Positions 7,283-14,106 of a DNA stretch of 16,822 nt are shown here, piece by piece. The position numbers and the translations under genes are program-made. The stretch spans positions 1 to 16,822 of the forward strand of contig JACQFO010000074.1 of the NCBI GenBank assembly GCA_016200025.1. Direction: 5' to 3'. Each line of letters starts with the position of its first letter. The stretch's first letter is position 1. Below the pieces are notes generated by a model. The model was not told the DNA's origin. It worked only from the letters and a program-made list of their open reading frames with translations, and did not search any database. The DNA comes from Nitrososphaerota archaeon (GTDB taxonomy: Archaea > Thermoproteota > Nitrososphaeria > Nitrososphaerales > Gagatemarchaeaceae).

Positions 7283-7654
7283 TCATCTTACGGCGATGGC
7301 ATCGATTTCAACGCGGGCTCCCCCGGGGAGGGCAGACGCCTGCACCGTCGTTCTGGCGGGAAACGGAGCCTGGAAGTGCTTTGAGTACTCTGCGTTCATC
7401 TGAGCGTAGTCCGAGAGGTCGGCGAGGAAGACGGTTGTCTTGACGACGCTGCCCAGCCCGAGCCCGGCCTCCGAGAGGACGGCGTCGAGATTGTCTAGGG
7501 CCCTGGCAGTCTGGGCAACGATCCCCTCCTCCAGCCTCCCCGTCGAGGGGTCTGTGCCTATCTGGCCGGCGCAGTAGACAGCTCCAGCGTCAATTGCTTG
7601 CGAATACGGCCCCACAGGAGCGGAGACCCTTGGAGATCTGACCTCTGACTTCAC
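7283..7654 (-). CDS. ridA: RidA (YjgF/YER057c/UK114) family reactive imine deaminase
   Basis: A 123-residue protein, the standard size for this trimeric cytosolic family, whose canonical members hydrolyse reactive enamine/imine intermediates made by PLP enzymes. Conserved features are APVGPYSQA (12-20), AGQIGTDPSTG (29-39), ALDNLDAVL (52-60), VVKTTVFLADLSDY (70-83) and the signature around R101 (FPARTTVQASALP), the arginine that holds the substrate carboxylate. GTG at 7654 is the start: a TATA box lies 27 bases upstream, as in other leaderless genes here. It is convergent with mrp and its small partner and does not appear to share an operon with either neighbour. Confidence 0.93.
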   Translation of the reverse strand: MKSEVRSPRVSAPVGPYSQAIDAGAVYCAGQIGTDPSTGRLEEGIVAQTARALDNLDAVLSEAGLGLGSVVKTTVFLADLSDYAQMNAEYSKHFQAPFPARTTVQASALPGGARVEIDAIAVR

Positions 7655-7677
7655 GGGCCGGCTATGGGGGTTACCGT

Positions 7678-7684
7678 CTATAAG
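7678..7684 (-). promoter_or_regulatory. box A (TATA) promoter of ridA
   Basis: CTTATAG on the minus strand is centred 27 bases before the ridA GTG, implying a leaderless transcript. Confidence 0.6.
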
Positions 7685-7698
7685 TTAGACAGGGGAGT

Positions 7699-7727
7699 AA
7701 CGCCCCTCTCGGGGCGGGAGGGGCGTT
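7699..7727. repeat. perfect 10-bp inverted repeat between the zinc-finger gene and ridA
   Basis: AACGCCCCTC (7699-7708) pairs perfectly with GAGGGGCGTT (7718-7727) around a 9-base loop. It lies downstream of the zinc-finger gene and just upstream of the ridA TATA box. No T-run follows on the minus strand, so it is not a standard archaeal terminator. It may be an operator or an RNA hairpin. The rest of 7655-7774 shows nothing else I can name. Confidence 0.55.
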
Positions 7728-7774
7728 GGGGACGAGCGCAGACTTCGTGACACAGCGGGCCTTCGGACGGGGGG

Positions 7775-7963
7775 TTATCGACCGGTGCTAAGCGAGACCT
7801 TCATAGGCGGCGACCTGACCTTTCGATGGTCGCACTTCTGCGGGCTGTGGGCATAGCAATAGGTTGCCCCGCAGACGTGGCAGTTGTAGTAGAACCCGAT
7901 TCCTAGGTTCCTTCCACATAGGCCGCAGGTCGGAGACGGCTTCTGGGCCTGGCTGGTGTACAT
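7775..7963 (-). CDS. AN1-like zinc-finger protein
   Basis: A 62-residue protein built round one zinc-binding domain. Ligands run C13-x2-C16-x11-C28-x2-C31-x4-C36-x2-H39-x4-C44-x-H46, close to the AN1 finger (C-x2-C ... C-x1-2-C-x4-C-x2-H-x5-H-x-C) except that the last pair is Cys-x-His instead of His-x-Cys. It would bind two zinc ions. AN1 fingers in archaea are short stand-alone proteins of unknown role; in eukaryotes they occur in stress and ubiquitin-related proteins. The frame is open to GTG 8029, but a TATA box (7997-8002) lies inside that extension and the added 22 residues look unrelated, so ATG 7963 is preferred. It is divergent from the pilus locus. Confidence 0.65.
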   Translation of the reverse strand: MYTSQAQKPSPTCGLCGRNLGIGFYYNCHVCGATYCYAHSPQKCDHRKVRSPPMKVSLSTGR

Positions 7964-7996
7964 TTTGACTTTCAGCCTTATTGCGGCCGGCTTTCC

Positions 7997-8002
7997 TATA
8001 AA
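7997..8002 (-). promoter_or_regulatory. box A (TATA) promoter of the zinc-finger gene
   Basis: TTTATA on the minus strand, about 36 bases before ATG 7963, predicts a leader of about ten bases. It is the reason for preferring 7963 over GTG 8029. Confidence 0.5.
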
Positions 8003-8053
8003 CGATTTACCACCAAATTCGTAGAACACGTAGAGGGGTATGCGAAAGTGTGT

Positions 8054-8080
8054 TTCACTTCACACCGTAGATGAAGTGAA
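8054..8080. repeat. 8-bp inverted repeat, possible operator upstream of the pilus genes
   Basis: TTCACTTC (8054-8061) and GAAGTGAA (8073-8080) form an inverted repeat with an 11-base spacer, and a related AAAGTG lies at 8045-8050. The element sits between the zinc-finger gene and the pilus ATPase promoter, 40 bases upstream of the latter's TATA box. A dimeric regulator could bind it; no partner is known. Confidence 0.4.
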
Positions 8081-8120
8081 CAGCGACAAATCGGGCCGGC
8101 GCCTCCGACCGCATTGCGGG

Positions 8121-8126
8121 TTAAAT
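8121..8126 (+). promoter_or_regulatory. box A (TATA) promoter of the pilus ATPase operon
   Basis: TTAAAT preceded by a G-rich stretch is centred 26.5 bases before TTG 8150, the same spacing as at mrp. It lies inside the longer ATPase frame that would begin at TTG 8114, arguing against that start. Confidence 0.55.
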
Positions 8127-8149
8127 CTCCGCGGCTCGTCATAGGGCAC

Positions 8150-9814
8150 TTGTTCAGGCCGGCATCCATCGCTCACCAGACCCCCGGCGGCCGGGGTCCG
8201 AATTGGGCGGGTCATGCAGACGAGCAAATCAACGTCGGCAACGTCTTGGACAGCTATAGGATCCCTCACGACACAGGCCCGGACTCCTCTGCACGGGTGC
8301 TCATCGTGGAAGACCGGGGGCGCTGCAGATACCTCGTGGAGATGCCAGAACTCACAGACGAGGAAGCCGAGGTGCTCGGCGTGCTAAAGTCGAGCCTCCA
8401 CAATTCCATCCCGGCGGGGGCAATAGGGTCGACCGAGGACCTTCTTTCCGAATATGTGTGGAAGACGGCTTCAGAACTCTCCCTCCTCGGTGTCGTAGAG
8501 AACGCCAGAGAAAAGCTGCTGTATCACCTCCTGAAGGACTACACAGGCTTCTGGGAGATGGAGCCCGTGGTCAACGACGACCGGATTGAGGAGATTTCCA
8601 TCACGAGGTTTGACAAACCGGCACGGGTCCTCCACAGGGACTTCAGCGAACAGATGTTCATCGAGACGAACGTTGCGTTCGAGAGCGAAAACAGGTTCCA
8701 GACGTTCATCAGAAGGCTTGCCCACCTTGGCGGGACCACGGTCTCTCTCGCACAGCCCTCCCTCGAGGTGACCCTCCACGGAACATCTGACAGGAGGATA
8801 ACGGCGACCCTTGGGGACGAGATCTCAAGGCCGGGGTCGACACTTGCGATCAGGAAGCAAAGAGAGAGGCCGATTACGCTGACCCAGCTGGCATCTCCTG
8901 AAACTGCTAGGTTCCTTAGGCCGCCGGAGCGCAGGAATCCAGAGTTACCGGCGGTGTACGAAGAGGACCACTCCCACAAGACTCTCTCGGTGCTGATGGC
9001 GGCTTACTTCTGGCTCCTGCTGGAGCGGACAACCAACGTCCTGGTCGCTGGGGAAACGAACTCGGGGAAGACTACGATGATGAACGCCATCTTGGCCCTC
9101 ACGAACCCGAAGGCGAAGATCGTTACCGCCGAAGACGTGCTCGAAGTCAATCTGCCGGAGCACTTGCACTGGCAAAGGCTCAAGACGCGCTCCCACCGTG
9201 CGGGACTCTCGCCCGCCTCCTCCAGGTACGAGTATGATCTGTCCGACCTGTTGAAGCTCTCCCTCAGGTTCTCGCCCACAATCCTCAGCCTCGGGGAGAT
9301 GAGGGGCGCCGAGTCGGAGACTCTCGCCGCTGCCATTACCCTCGGGTTCTCGACCATGACTACTATTCACGCTGAGAACGCGGAGAGGTGCATACAGAGG
9401 CTGACGACTCCGCCGATGAGGTTCGCGGCTGGCCACGTGAGGGACATCACTGCCATAGCCACGATGAGGAAGGCCGTGCTTTCAGATGGTCGGATCGTCA
9501 GAAGAGTGGTGAGCGTCGACGAGATCAAGCCGCTTGATGCCGACGGACATGCGATCCAAAACGTGTTCAAGTACGACTACGCGTCTGACTCCTTCGGGCC
9601 TACGACGACCGCCGAGGTCATGGACAGGAGCTACAGGCTCAACGAAATTGCCCAAACATTCGGCTGGACCCCAGCCAGGGTGCAGACCAGCCTTGGCGCG
9701 AGGGCGGCGTTCATAGCAAAGAAGATCGCCGACGGAGCAATGTCGCCCGAAGCTCTCTCCGAGATGGTGAGAGATTTCTCAGGGGAGGAGCTCAGAGGCA
9801 GGAACGAGGGATGA
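8150..9814 (+). CDS. type IV pilus/archaellum-type assembly ATPase (FlaI/GspE/VirB11 superfamily)
   Basis: A 554-residue hexameric ATPase of the type II/IV secretion superfamily that powers pilin insertion from the cytoplasmic side of the membrane. The N-terminal domain (LDSYRI ... RCRYLVEMPELTDEE) resembles archaeal FlaI-type proteins. Walker A is GETNSGKT (301-308), Walker B-like ILSLGEMRG is at 378-386, and the His box TMTTIHAENAERCIQRL follows. About 100 residues after the core form a helical C-terminal region. Its ATGA overlap with the platform gene and the four prepilins downstream show that it serves a pilus. FlaG, FlaF and FlaH homologues are absent, so it is not a standard archaellum operon. 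TTG 8150 is chosen because a TATA box lies 26.5 bases upstream; TTG 8114 would add 12 residues. Confidence 0.9.
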   Translation: MFRPASIAHQTPGGRGPNWAGHADEQINVGNVLDSYRIPHDTGPDSSARVLIVEDRGRCRYLVEMPELTDEEAEVLGVLKSSLHNSIPAGAIGSTEDLLSEYVWKTASELSLLGVVENAREKLLYHLLKDYTGFWEMEPVVNDDRIEEISITRFDKPARVLHRDFSEQMFIETNVAFESENRFQTFIRRLAHLGGTTVSLAQPSLEVTLHGTSDRRITATLGDEISRPGSTLAIRKQRERPITLTQLASPETARFLRPPERRNPELPAVYEEDHSHKTLSVLMAAYFWLLLERTTNVLVAGETNSGKTTMMNAILALTNPKAKIVTAEDVLEVNLPEHLHWQRLKTRSHRAGLSPASSRYEYDLSDLLKLSLRFSPTILSLGEMRGAESETLAAAITLGFSTMTTIHAENAERCIQRLTTPPMRFAAGHVRDITAIATMRKAVLSDGRIVRRVVSVDEIKPLDADGHAIQNVFKYDYASDSFGPTTTAEVMDRSYRLNEIAQTFGWTPARVQTSLGARAAFIAKKIADGAMSPEALSEMVRDFSGEELRGRNEG

Positions 9815-11481
9815 CGATTGGCCGGGGTTGGAGGGGCGTACTGGCAAGGGTCGCCTCGAGACCGCTGGTCAAGCGCATCGCAGCAAGAAGGGCGCCTCGC
9901 TTCGAAAGACTTCTTGCCCGGTCGGGGCGGCCAGGCTACCCCACGGTAATGGCCGCCGAATCCGTTGCGTCAGCTGCGTTGATCGCCAGCATCTGCGTCC
10001 CAATCGCAGTCGCCGGAGCCATATTTGTCTGGCAACCCGTCGCCCTGTTGGGACTCATCCCCATGGTCGCCTATCTGTTTCCTGAGGCACGTTTGAAGGA
10101 ACTCGAGTCGCAGAGGAAGGAGGATGTGGAGAGCGAACTACCCTTCTTCTCTATCCTGGTGAATGTGCTGGGCGGGGCGGGGGTATCGCTCAATGCCATC
10201 TTCGAAAGCCTTTCGGAGAGCGAAATCTTCGACGCGATGAGGCAGGAAGCGCTCATCGTCAAGCGCGACGTCGCTGTCTTCGGCATGGAACCCATTGGCT
10301 CCTTCGAACGCATCGCTGCCAGCCACCCCTCTAGGAAGTTTGGAGACTTTCTCCTCGGCTATGCAAGCAAGGTCAGGAGTGGCGGGGATGTCCCGGAATA
10401 TCTCGCGGGAGAGAGCCGGGCCTACCTAAGAGAGCTCGAGGAGGGCTGGACTAGGTATTCCGCCCGGGTCGGAATCGTGGGGAGCCTGATGGTGACGCTC
10501 TTCGGGGTGATCCCGCTTCTTCTCCTTGTCGTCGGGTTCTTCTCCCCGGCTACCTCCGCCTATACGCTCACGGTCTTCGCGCTGGTCGGGGTGCCCTTCC
10601 TTGGTTGCCTGCTGGTCTTCCTTTCGGGCAGGATGCAGCCGGTCGGGGAGGAGCCTCTGTCGGGGAAATTCAAGGTCTCAGCGGCGATGTCGCTGGCGTG
10701 CCTGGCTTCTGGGATGCTCCTCGGGCTGACTTGGCTCGCGCTTGCGCTGGGCCTCTGCGTATTCTTCGGGTGCTATGGGCTCTCAGTACGGAGGCAGCGC
10801 CTGCAGATGAAACAGACGGACGAGGCGCTCGCACCCTTCCTAAAGGACCTGATGGAGTATAAGCGACAAGAATACGACCTTAGCAGATCCGTGCTTGCGA
10901 TTGCCACGCATGGAGGCCATGGAACGGCCCTCGACGCCCTGGTGGGGAAGCTGGCAGGGCAGCTTAGGATGGGCATCCCGCTAAGCGAAGCGGTCGTGGA
11001 CCCGAAGACCAGGCTGTCGAAGGTGACCTTCTTCGTCCTCGCCCAGATGGGTTACTCGGGCGGAGGGACAGTCGACACGATCTTCCAGCTTGCCCAGTAT
11101 TCGACCAAGGTCACGGAGATGAAGAAGAACGCCCAGGCGGAGATGAAGCCGTACATCCTCCTCTCTAACCTGACTCCCCTGCTCCTTGTCTTTGGCGTCA
11201 CATTCGTAGGGGGCGTCCTCTCGTCCTTCGCGCCGATAAGGGGAGGGGCGGCAGGCTCGGGGCTCTTCGTTGGTTCTGGAGGCGACCTGAAGGGGCTCCT
11301 CGAAGTGGCGAACCTGCTCATAGTCACATCGGCCGCGGCCCTTGGGATAGTGGGGGCGAAGATCGCGGACCTCACGGTCAGGAACACCCACCGGGCCCTC
11401 GCCAACGTTCTGATCGCGACGACAGCGGCTGCGCTGGCACCCTCGATCAACCTCCCAGGGATACTTCACTTCGGGGCCTGA
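9811..11481 (+). CDS. pilus assembly membrane platform protein (FlaJ/TadC type, two T2SF domains)
   Basis: A 556-residue integral membrane protein, the inner-membrane platform on which the ATPase acts. Hydrophobic segments lie near residues 50-90, 222-245, 250-272, 290-325, 445-470 and 500-545. Two cytoplasmic helical domains of the type II secretion F family are visible: ELPFFSILVNVLGGAGVSLN with its following helices (about 128-240), and LAPFLKDLMEYKRQEYDLSR onward (about 342-445), each with the family's small-residue and Gly-rich turns (SKVRSGGDVPEYL; LRMGIPLSEAV). The duplicated layout and length match archaeal FlaJ/TadC-like proteins. The ATG overlaps the ATPase stop by four bases. It ends 51 bases before pilin A. 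Confidence 0.9.
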   Translation: MTIGRGWRGVLARVASRPLVKRIAARRAPRFERLLARSGRPGYPTVMAAESVASAALIASICVPIAVAGAIFVWQPVALLGLIPMVAYLFPEARLKELESQRKEDVESELPFFSILVNVLGGAGVSLNAIFESLSESEIFDAMRQEALIVKRDVAVFGMEPIGSFERIAASHPSRKFGDFLLGYASKVRSGGDVPEYLAGESRAYLRELEEGWTRYSARVGIVGSLMVTLFGVIPLLLLVVGFFSPATSAYTLTVFALVGVPFLGCLLVFLSGRMQPVGEEPLSGKFKVSAAMSLACLASGMLLGLTWLALALGLCVFFGCYGLSVRRQRLQMKQTDEALAPFLKDLMEYKRQEYDLSRSVLAIATHGGHGTALDALVGKLAGQLRMGIPLSEAVVDPKTRLSKVTFFVLAQMGYSGGGTVDTIFQLAQYSTKVTEMKKNAQAEMKPYILLSNLTPLLLVFGVTFVGGVLSSFAPIRGGAAGSGLFVGSGGDLKGLLEVANLLIVTSAAALGIVGAKIADLTVRNTHRALANVLIATTAAALAPSINLPGILHFGA

Positions 11482-11504
11482 CGCCCCGCCGTGGCCCTGG
11501 GTCG

Positions 11505-11510
11505 TTATAT
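11505..11510 (+). promoter_or_regulatory. box A (TATA) promoter of pilin A
   Basis: TTATAT is centred 25.5 bases before ATG 11533, so pilin A can be transcribed separately from the assembly genes as a leaderless message. This suits a subunit needed in large amounts. Confidence 0.6.
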
Positions 11511-11532
11511 GCGCAGGGCTGTTATCTGCCCG

Positions 11533-12120
11533 ATGAAAATCAACAGAAGACGCTCAGGAATCTCCCAGTCACTCGATCTCTTCATCATCGTCGGTGCGGT
11601 GCTAGCCGTCGGCGGGGTTGTCGCATCGGCGGCCACGGGTCTGATCGGGTCAGCTACTTCGACCCCTACCCTCCAACTAACCTCCTACACCCTCGTCGGG
11701 GGCTCAGCGGGGGCAAGCGGTGGGACAACCACCCTCACCGTGACTTTGAAGAACGCTGGCACAGGGACGGTCGCTGTTGGAACAGGCTTCTCGATCGCCT
11801 TGGGGACGAACACGATCACGACAACAGCGAGTACCAGCTGCACGGGCACCAGCCCGACGAGCTATGCAGGGTCGACGCTAGTCACCTGGACCTTCGCAGC
11901 CTCGCCCAACGCATGCAATGTCGCGGGCAGCGTGACCTCGTTCAAGTGGACTGGGCCTGCCACAGCAGTCTCGCTAACCCCAGGTCAGCAGCTCACCTTC
12001 GCGGTCTCCCCGAGCACGGCCGGCGCGGGGGCAGCGAACCCAATCACCACAGGTCTCACCTATCAGGTGACCATCCTGAGCAACGGGCAATCTATCCTCC
12101 AGAACGTGATTTCGCAGTAG
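11533..12120 (+). CDS. pilin A, probable major type IV pilin with class III signal peptide
   Basis: A 195-residue prepilin. The leader MKINRRRSG is positively charged and short; cutting by an archaeal prepilin peptidase would fall before ISQSLDLFIIVGAVLAVGG, the hydrophobic helix that packs the filament core. The mature body is very rich in Thr, Ser, Ala and Gly and predicted beta, with two cysteines (SCTGT and NACNV) placed to form a disulfide outside the cell. The frame is open from GTG 11491, but the TATA box 25.5 bases before ATG 11533 and the ideal leader length favour 11533. A hairpin and T-run follow the stop. Its own promoter suggests the major subunit; that ranking is inference. Confidence 0.85.
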   Translation: MKINRRRSGISQSLDLFIIVGAVLAVGGVVASAATGLIGSATSTPTLQLTSYTLVGGSAGASGGTTTLTVTLKNAGTGTVAVGTGFSIALGTNTITTTASTSCTGTSPTSYAGSTLVTWTFAASPNACNVAGSVTSFKWTGPATAVSLTPGQQLTFAVSPSTAGAGAANPITTGLTYQVTILSNGQSILQNVISQ

Positions 12121-12155
12121 GAGGGCCCTGCGACGCCTCCTCCCTGCGTTTTTTT
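12119..12155 (+). terminator. transcription terminator after pilin A
   Basis: AGGAGG (12119-12124) can pair with CCTCCT (12136-12141), and a run of seven T follows at 12149-12155. A T-run alone can end archaeal transcription. It would uncouple pilin A from the minor pilins, but pilin B's coding frame already covers the T-run, so some readthrough is implied. Confidence 0.55.
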
Positions 12156-12207
12156 CTCCGCACAATCTGAAAAGAAAAGGCGCGGCGTCAGCGAACTCTA
12201 CGCCTCG

Positions 12208-12633
12208 TTGCTGATGATGGCCCTCACGCTTTCCTTCGGGACGGCCGTCGCGGGACTGGCATTGGGTCAGTTCGGGCTGTCGGCTTCGTCGGCTTCCTTG
12301 GGCGCGGCCGTGCAACAGCAGTCAGCGGGGGCCCAGGTTTCCTACATCCTTGGCACCACCTCCAGTCCTGGCTCTTGCCCCAGCTACGGGGGGATTCCCG
12401 AGGGGACGGTGCTCAAGCTGGCATTCTTCGACTACGGCTCCTCGGCGTTCGCTCCGATCGAAATACTTGTCAACGGCACAATCTACTATTCGACGGCCTT
12501 TGCAACGGTTGTCCCTGGGAGCATGACAACCTACTCGCTGACCTTGACGCCGCCGGGAGCCTGCGCCCACGCTTCGGGCCAGACGGTGGCGCTCGTCAAC
12601 GCCTACGGGGACGAGGTGCAGTTTGGAACTTAG
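12208..12633 (+). CDS. pilin B, minor pilin; 5' start unresolved
   Basis: The first ATG, GTG or TTG gives a 141-residue product from TTG 12208, but the frame upstream clearly encodes a class III prepilin signal: EKKRRG then VSELYASLLMMALTLSFG from about base 12169. Starting at 12208 would remove the cleavage site and the head of the filament helix. Between the pilin A stop (12118-12120) and 12208 there is no canonical start in any frame; in-frame ACG at 12133 sits eight bases after AGGAGG. The frame is the same as pilin A's, separated by one TAG. The mature part is Ser/Ala/Gly-rich with two cysteines (SCPSY, GACAH). The true start, a rare codon or a sequence error are all open. Its end overlaps the pilin C start. 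Confidence 0.7.
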   Translation: MLMMALTLSFGTAVAGLALGQFGLSASSASLGAAVQQQSAGAQVSYILGTTSSPGSCPSYGGIPEGTVLKLAFFDYGSSAFAPIEILVNGTIYYSTAFATVVPGSMTTYSLTLTPPGACAHASGQTVALVNAYGDEVQFGT

Positions 12634-13123
12634 AAGCAGAGGGGTCTCCACTTACCTACAGACCTTCGTGCTGATCTCGGTAGCGCTGACGGGGTCCTTC
12701 GCGGTCTACAGGGCGGTCGCAAGCTATCCGTCCTTGGCCTCGGGGCCAGGCGTAGCGGTGACCAACGCCATGGCCAGGCAGGGTTCGAACTTCGCCATAG
12801 AGCGCTTGACCGTGTCAAACGTGGGTTCGATCGCATTCACTTCGTTCACAATCCTGAACGTGGGGCTCTCGAGCGGGCTGACATACTGCTACTCCCTTTG
12901 GAACCCAGCCACTCAGTCTTCGCTGGGTGCGAGCTGCCCTTCCATGGCCTCGAACCCCGGGACGGTTCAATTCTCGCTGGCGGTCCCCTCCGGGAGCTCC
13001 GTGGTCGTCCAGCTTACGATAGCGGGCGGGAACGCCTTCGCGCTCGGCAAGTCCTATTTGGTGGTCGTCAGCTGTTCGCCCGCGGCCCAGGCCTCGCTCA
13101 AGGTGGTGGCGGTGCCAGGGTGA
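12623..13123 (+). CDS. pilin C, minor type IV pilin-like protein
   Basis: A 166-residue prepilin. The leader MELRSRG precedes VSTYLQTFVLISVALTG, with the Arg-Gly cut site and hydrophobic helix of class III signals. The body is rich in Ser, Val and Ala and has three cysteines (TYCYS, GASCPS, VVSCSP), so at least one disulfide is possible. TTG 12623 is the start; it overlaps the end of pilin B by 11 bases, and the pilin C stop overlaps the pilin D start by four (GTGA). The close packing suggests the minor pilins are made together, perhaps as a tip or priming complex (inference). Confidence 0.8.
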   Translation: MELRSRGVSTYLQTFVLISVALTGSFAVYRAVASYPSLASGPGVAVTNAMARQGSNFAIERLTVSNVGSIAFTSFTILNVGLSSGLTYCYSLWNPATQSSLGASCPSMASNPGTVQFSLAVPSGSSVVVQLTIAGGNAFALGKSYLVVVSCSPAAQASLKVVAVPG

Positions 13124-14100
13124 AAACAGCAGGGAGCCACAGGGGAGTGGCGAGTGTCCTGGGGATGCTCTTCCTAGCATTGGTCTTCCTGGTAGCGATA
13201 GGGACGCAGGTCTATCTGTCCGGGCTGCAGGCCCAGTCGAACCAGGCTGGGGCACAGGCGATTCAGAGGGACTCGCAGCGTTCGCGAGAGGGGCTCGCCT
13301 TCGGCGGCGCATCCTCTGGCATCACAGCCACCGATTCGGGCCCCACCAGCGAGACGCTCCTGGCCATGATCCTCAAGTTCGAGAACGGGACGGTATACAC
13401 GCTGAACTCGGGTTCAAGTCCGGCTTTCGTCCCGGCGACTCTGCCGTCGAACGGAAGGATCCAGGTGCAGCCCCTGGTCCCCGCGGGCACCTGTTCCCCC
13501 GGGAGCGCGTCTTGCCTCTCAAAGTTCAATTCGATAGTAAACGGCGGGGGCGTTGCAGGGAGAGCCCTGGGCCTTGTCACCTCCCTAGGGAACGTCTTCT
13601 GGTACCTATCGTCCAGCAATTCGTGGGGCCAGGGGCTCAACTTCTACAGGACCACAACCCTTCAGACTACCTCCTCCACATCCTGGGTGGGCGTTACGGG
13701 GCTTTCGTTCGGGGGTTCAGCCAACGCATTCTATGCTGTTCAGATCTATGTCTCATTCTATCAGACCGTGGCGGCCAGTCAGGGCGTCGCCTTCTCAATA
13801 GCAATACCGTCTGGGACCACGTTCCTCTTCTGCGGCGGGATGGTGTGGGCGGACCCGAACCTTGCAAACAACCCTGCGCCGGGCAACGCTTGCACCGGAA
13901 CTCCCAATGCGTCCCTTGGCCCGACGACCGGCTACCAGACGACCTGCACCAACCCGGCTGCCGCCTGCCAGTTCGTGGGCACAGCGTTCGTGGCCTTCGG
14001 CAGCACCGCTGGACAGTTCCAGATTCAATACGAGGCCTCGACATCCGACACCAACAATGTCTTGGCCGACTCGGTCATCGTGGTGACCCAGGCCTCGTGA
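13120..14100 (+). CDS. pilin D, large pilin-like protein, possible tip adhesin
   Basis: A 326-residue protein, the largest of the set. The leader MKTAGSHRG ends in Arg-Gly, followed by VASVLGMLFLALVFLVAIG, the filament-core helix. The rest is a long secreted region rich in Ser, Thr, Gly, Asn and aromatic residues with at least six cysteines (GTCSPGSASC, FLFCGG, NACTG, TTCTN, AACQF), suggesting a disulfide-stabilised beta fold. The size and extracellular composition fit a minor pilin that carries a binding domain; this is inference. GTG 13120 overlaps the pilin C stop; the frame upstream to 12898 is a shadow of pilin C. It ends six bases from the convergent herA stop. Confidence 0.8.
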   Translation: MKTAGSHRGVASVLGMLFLALVFLVAIGTQVYLSGLQAQSNQAGAQAIQRDSQRSREGLAFGGASSGITATDSGPTSETLLAMILKFENGTVYTLNSGSSPAFVPATLPSNGRIQVQPLVPAGTCSPGSASCLSKFNSIVNGGGVAGRALGLVTSLGNVFWYLSSSNSWGQGLNFYRTTTLQTTSSTSWVGVTGLSFGGSANAFYAVQIYVSFYQTVAASQGVAFSIAIPSGTTFLFCGGMVWADPNLANNPAPGNACTGTPNASLGPTTGYQTTCTNPAAACQFVGTAFVAFGSTAGQFQIQYEASTSDTNNVLADSVIVVTQAS

Positions 14101-14106
14101 GTTCGC

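Noticed and set aside
8539..8979. 146-codon minus-strand ORF opposite the pilus ATPase
   Set aside because: It is a shadow of the ATPase gene with no domain or promoter, as are the other antisense frames in GC-rich genes here.
12898..13119. Long 5' extension of pilin D
   Set aside because: It lies wholly within pilin C in another frame, and GTG 13120 gives a proper class III leader.
8150..14100. Archaellum (motility) operon
   Set aside because: FlaI/FlaJ-type proteins are present, but no FlaG, FlaF, FlaH or clear archaellin; the four pilins differ from each other and one is large.
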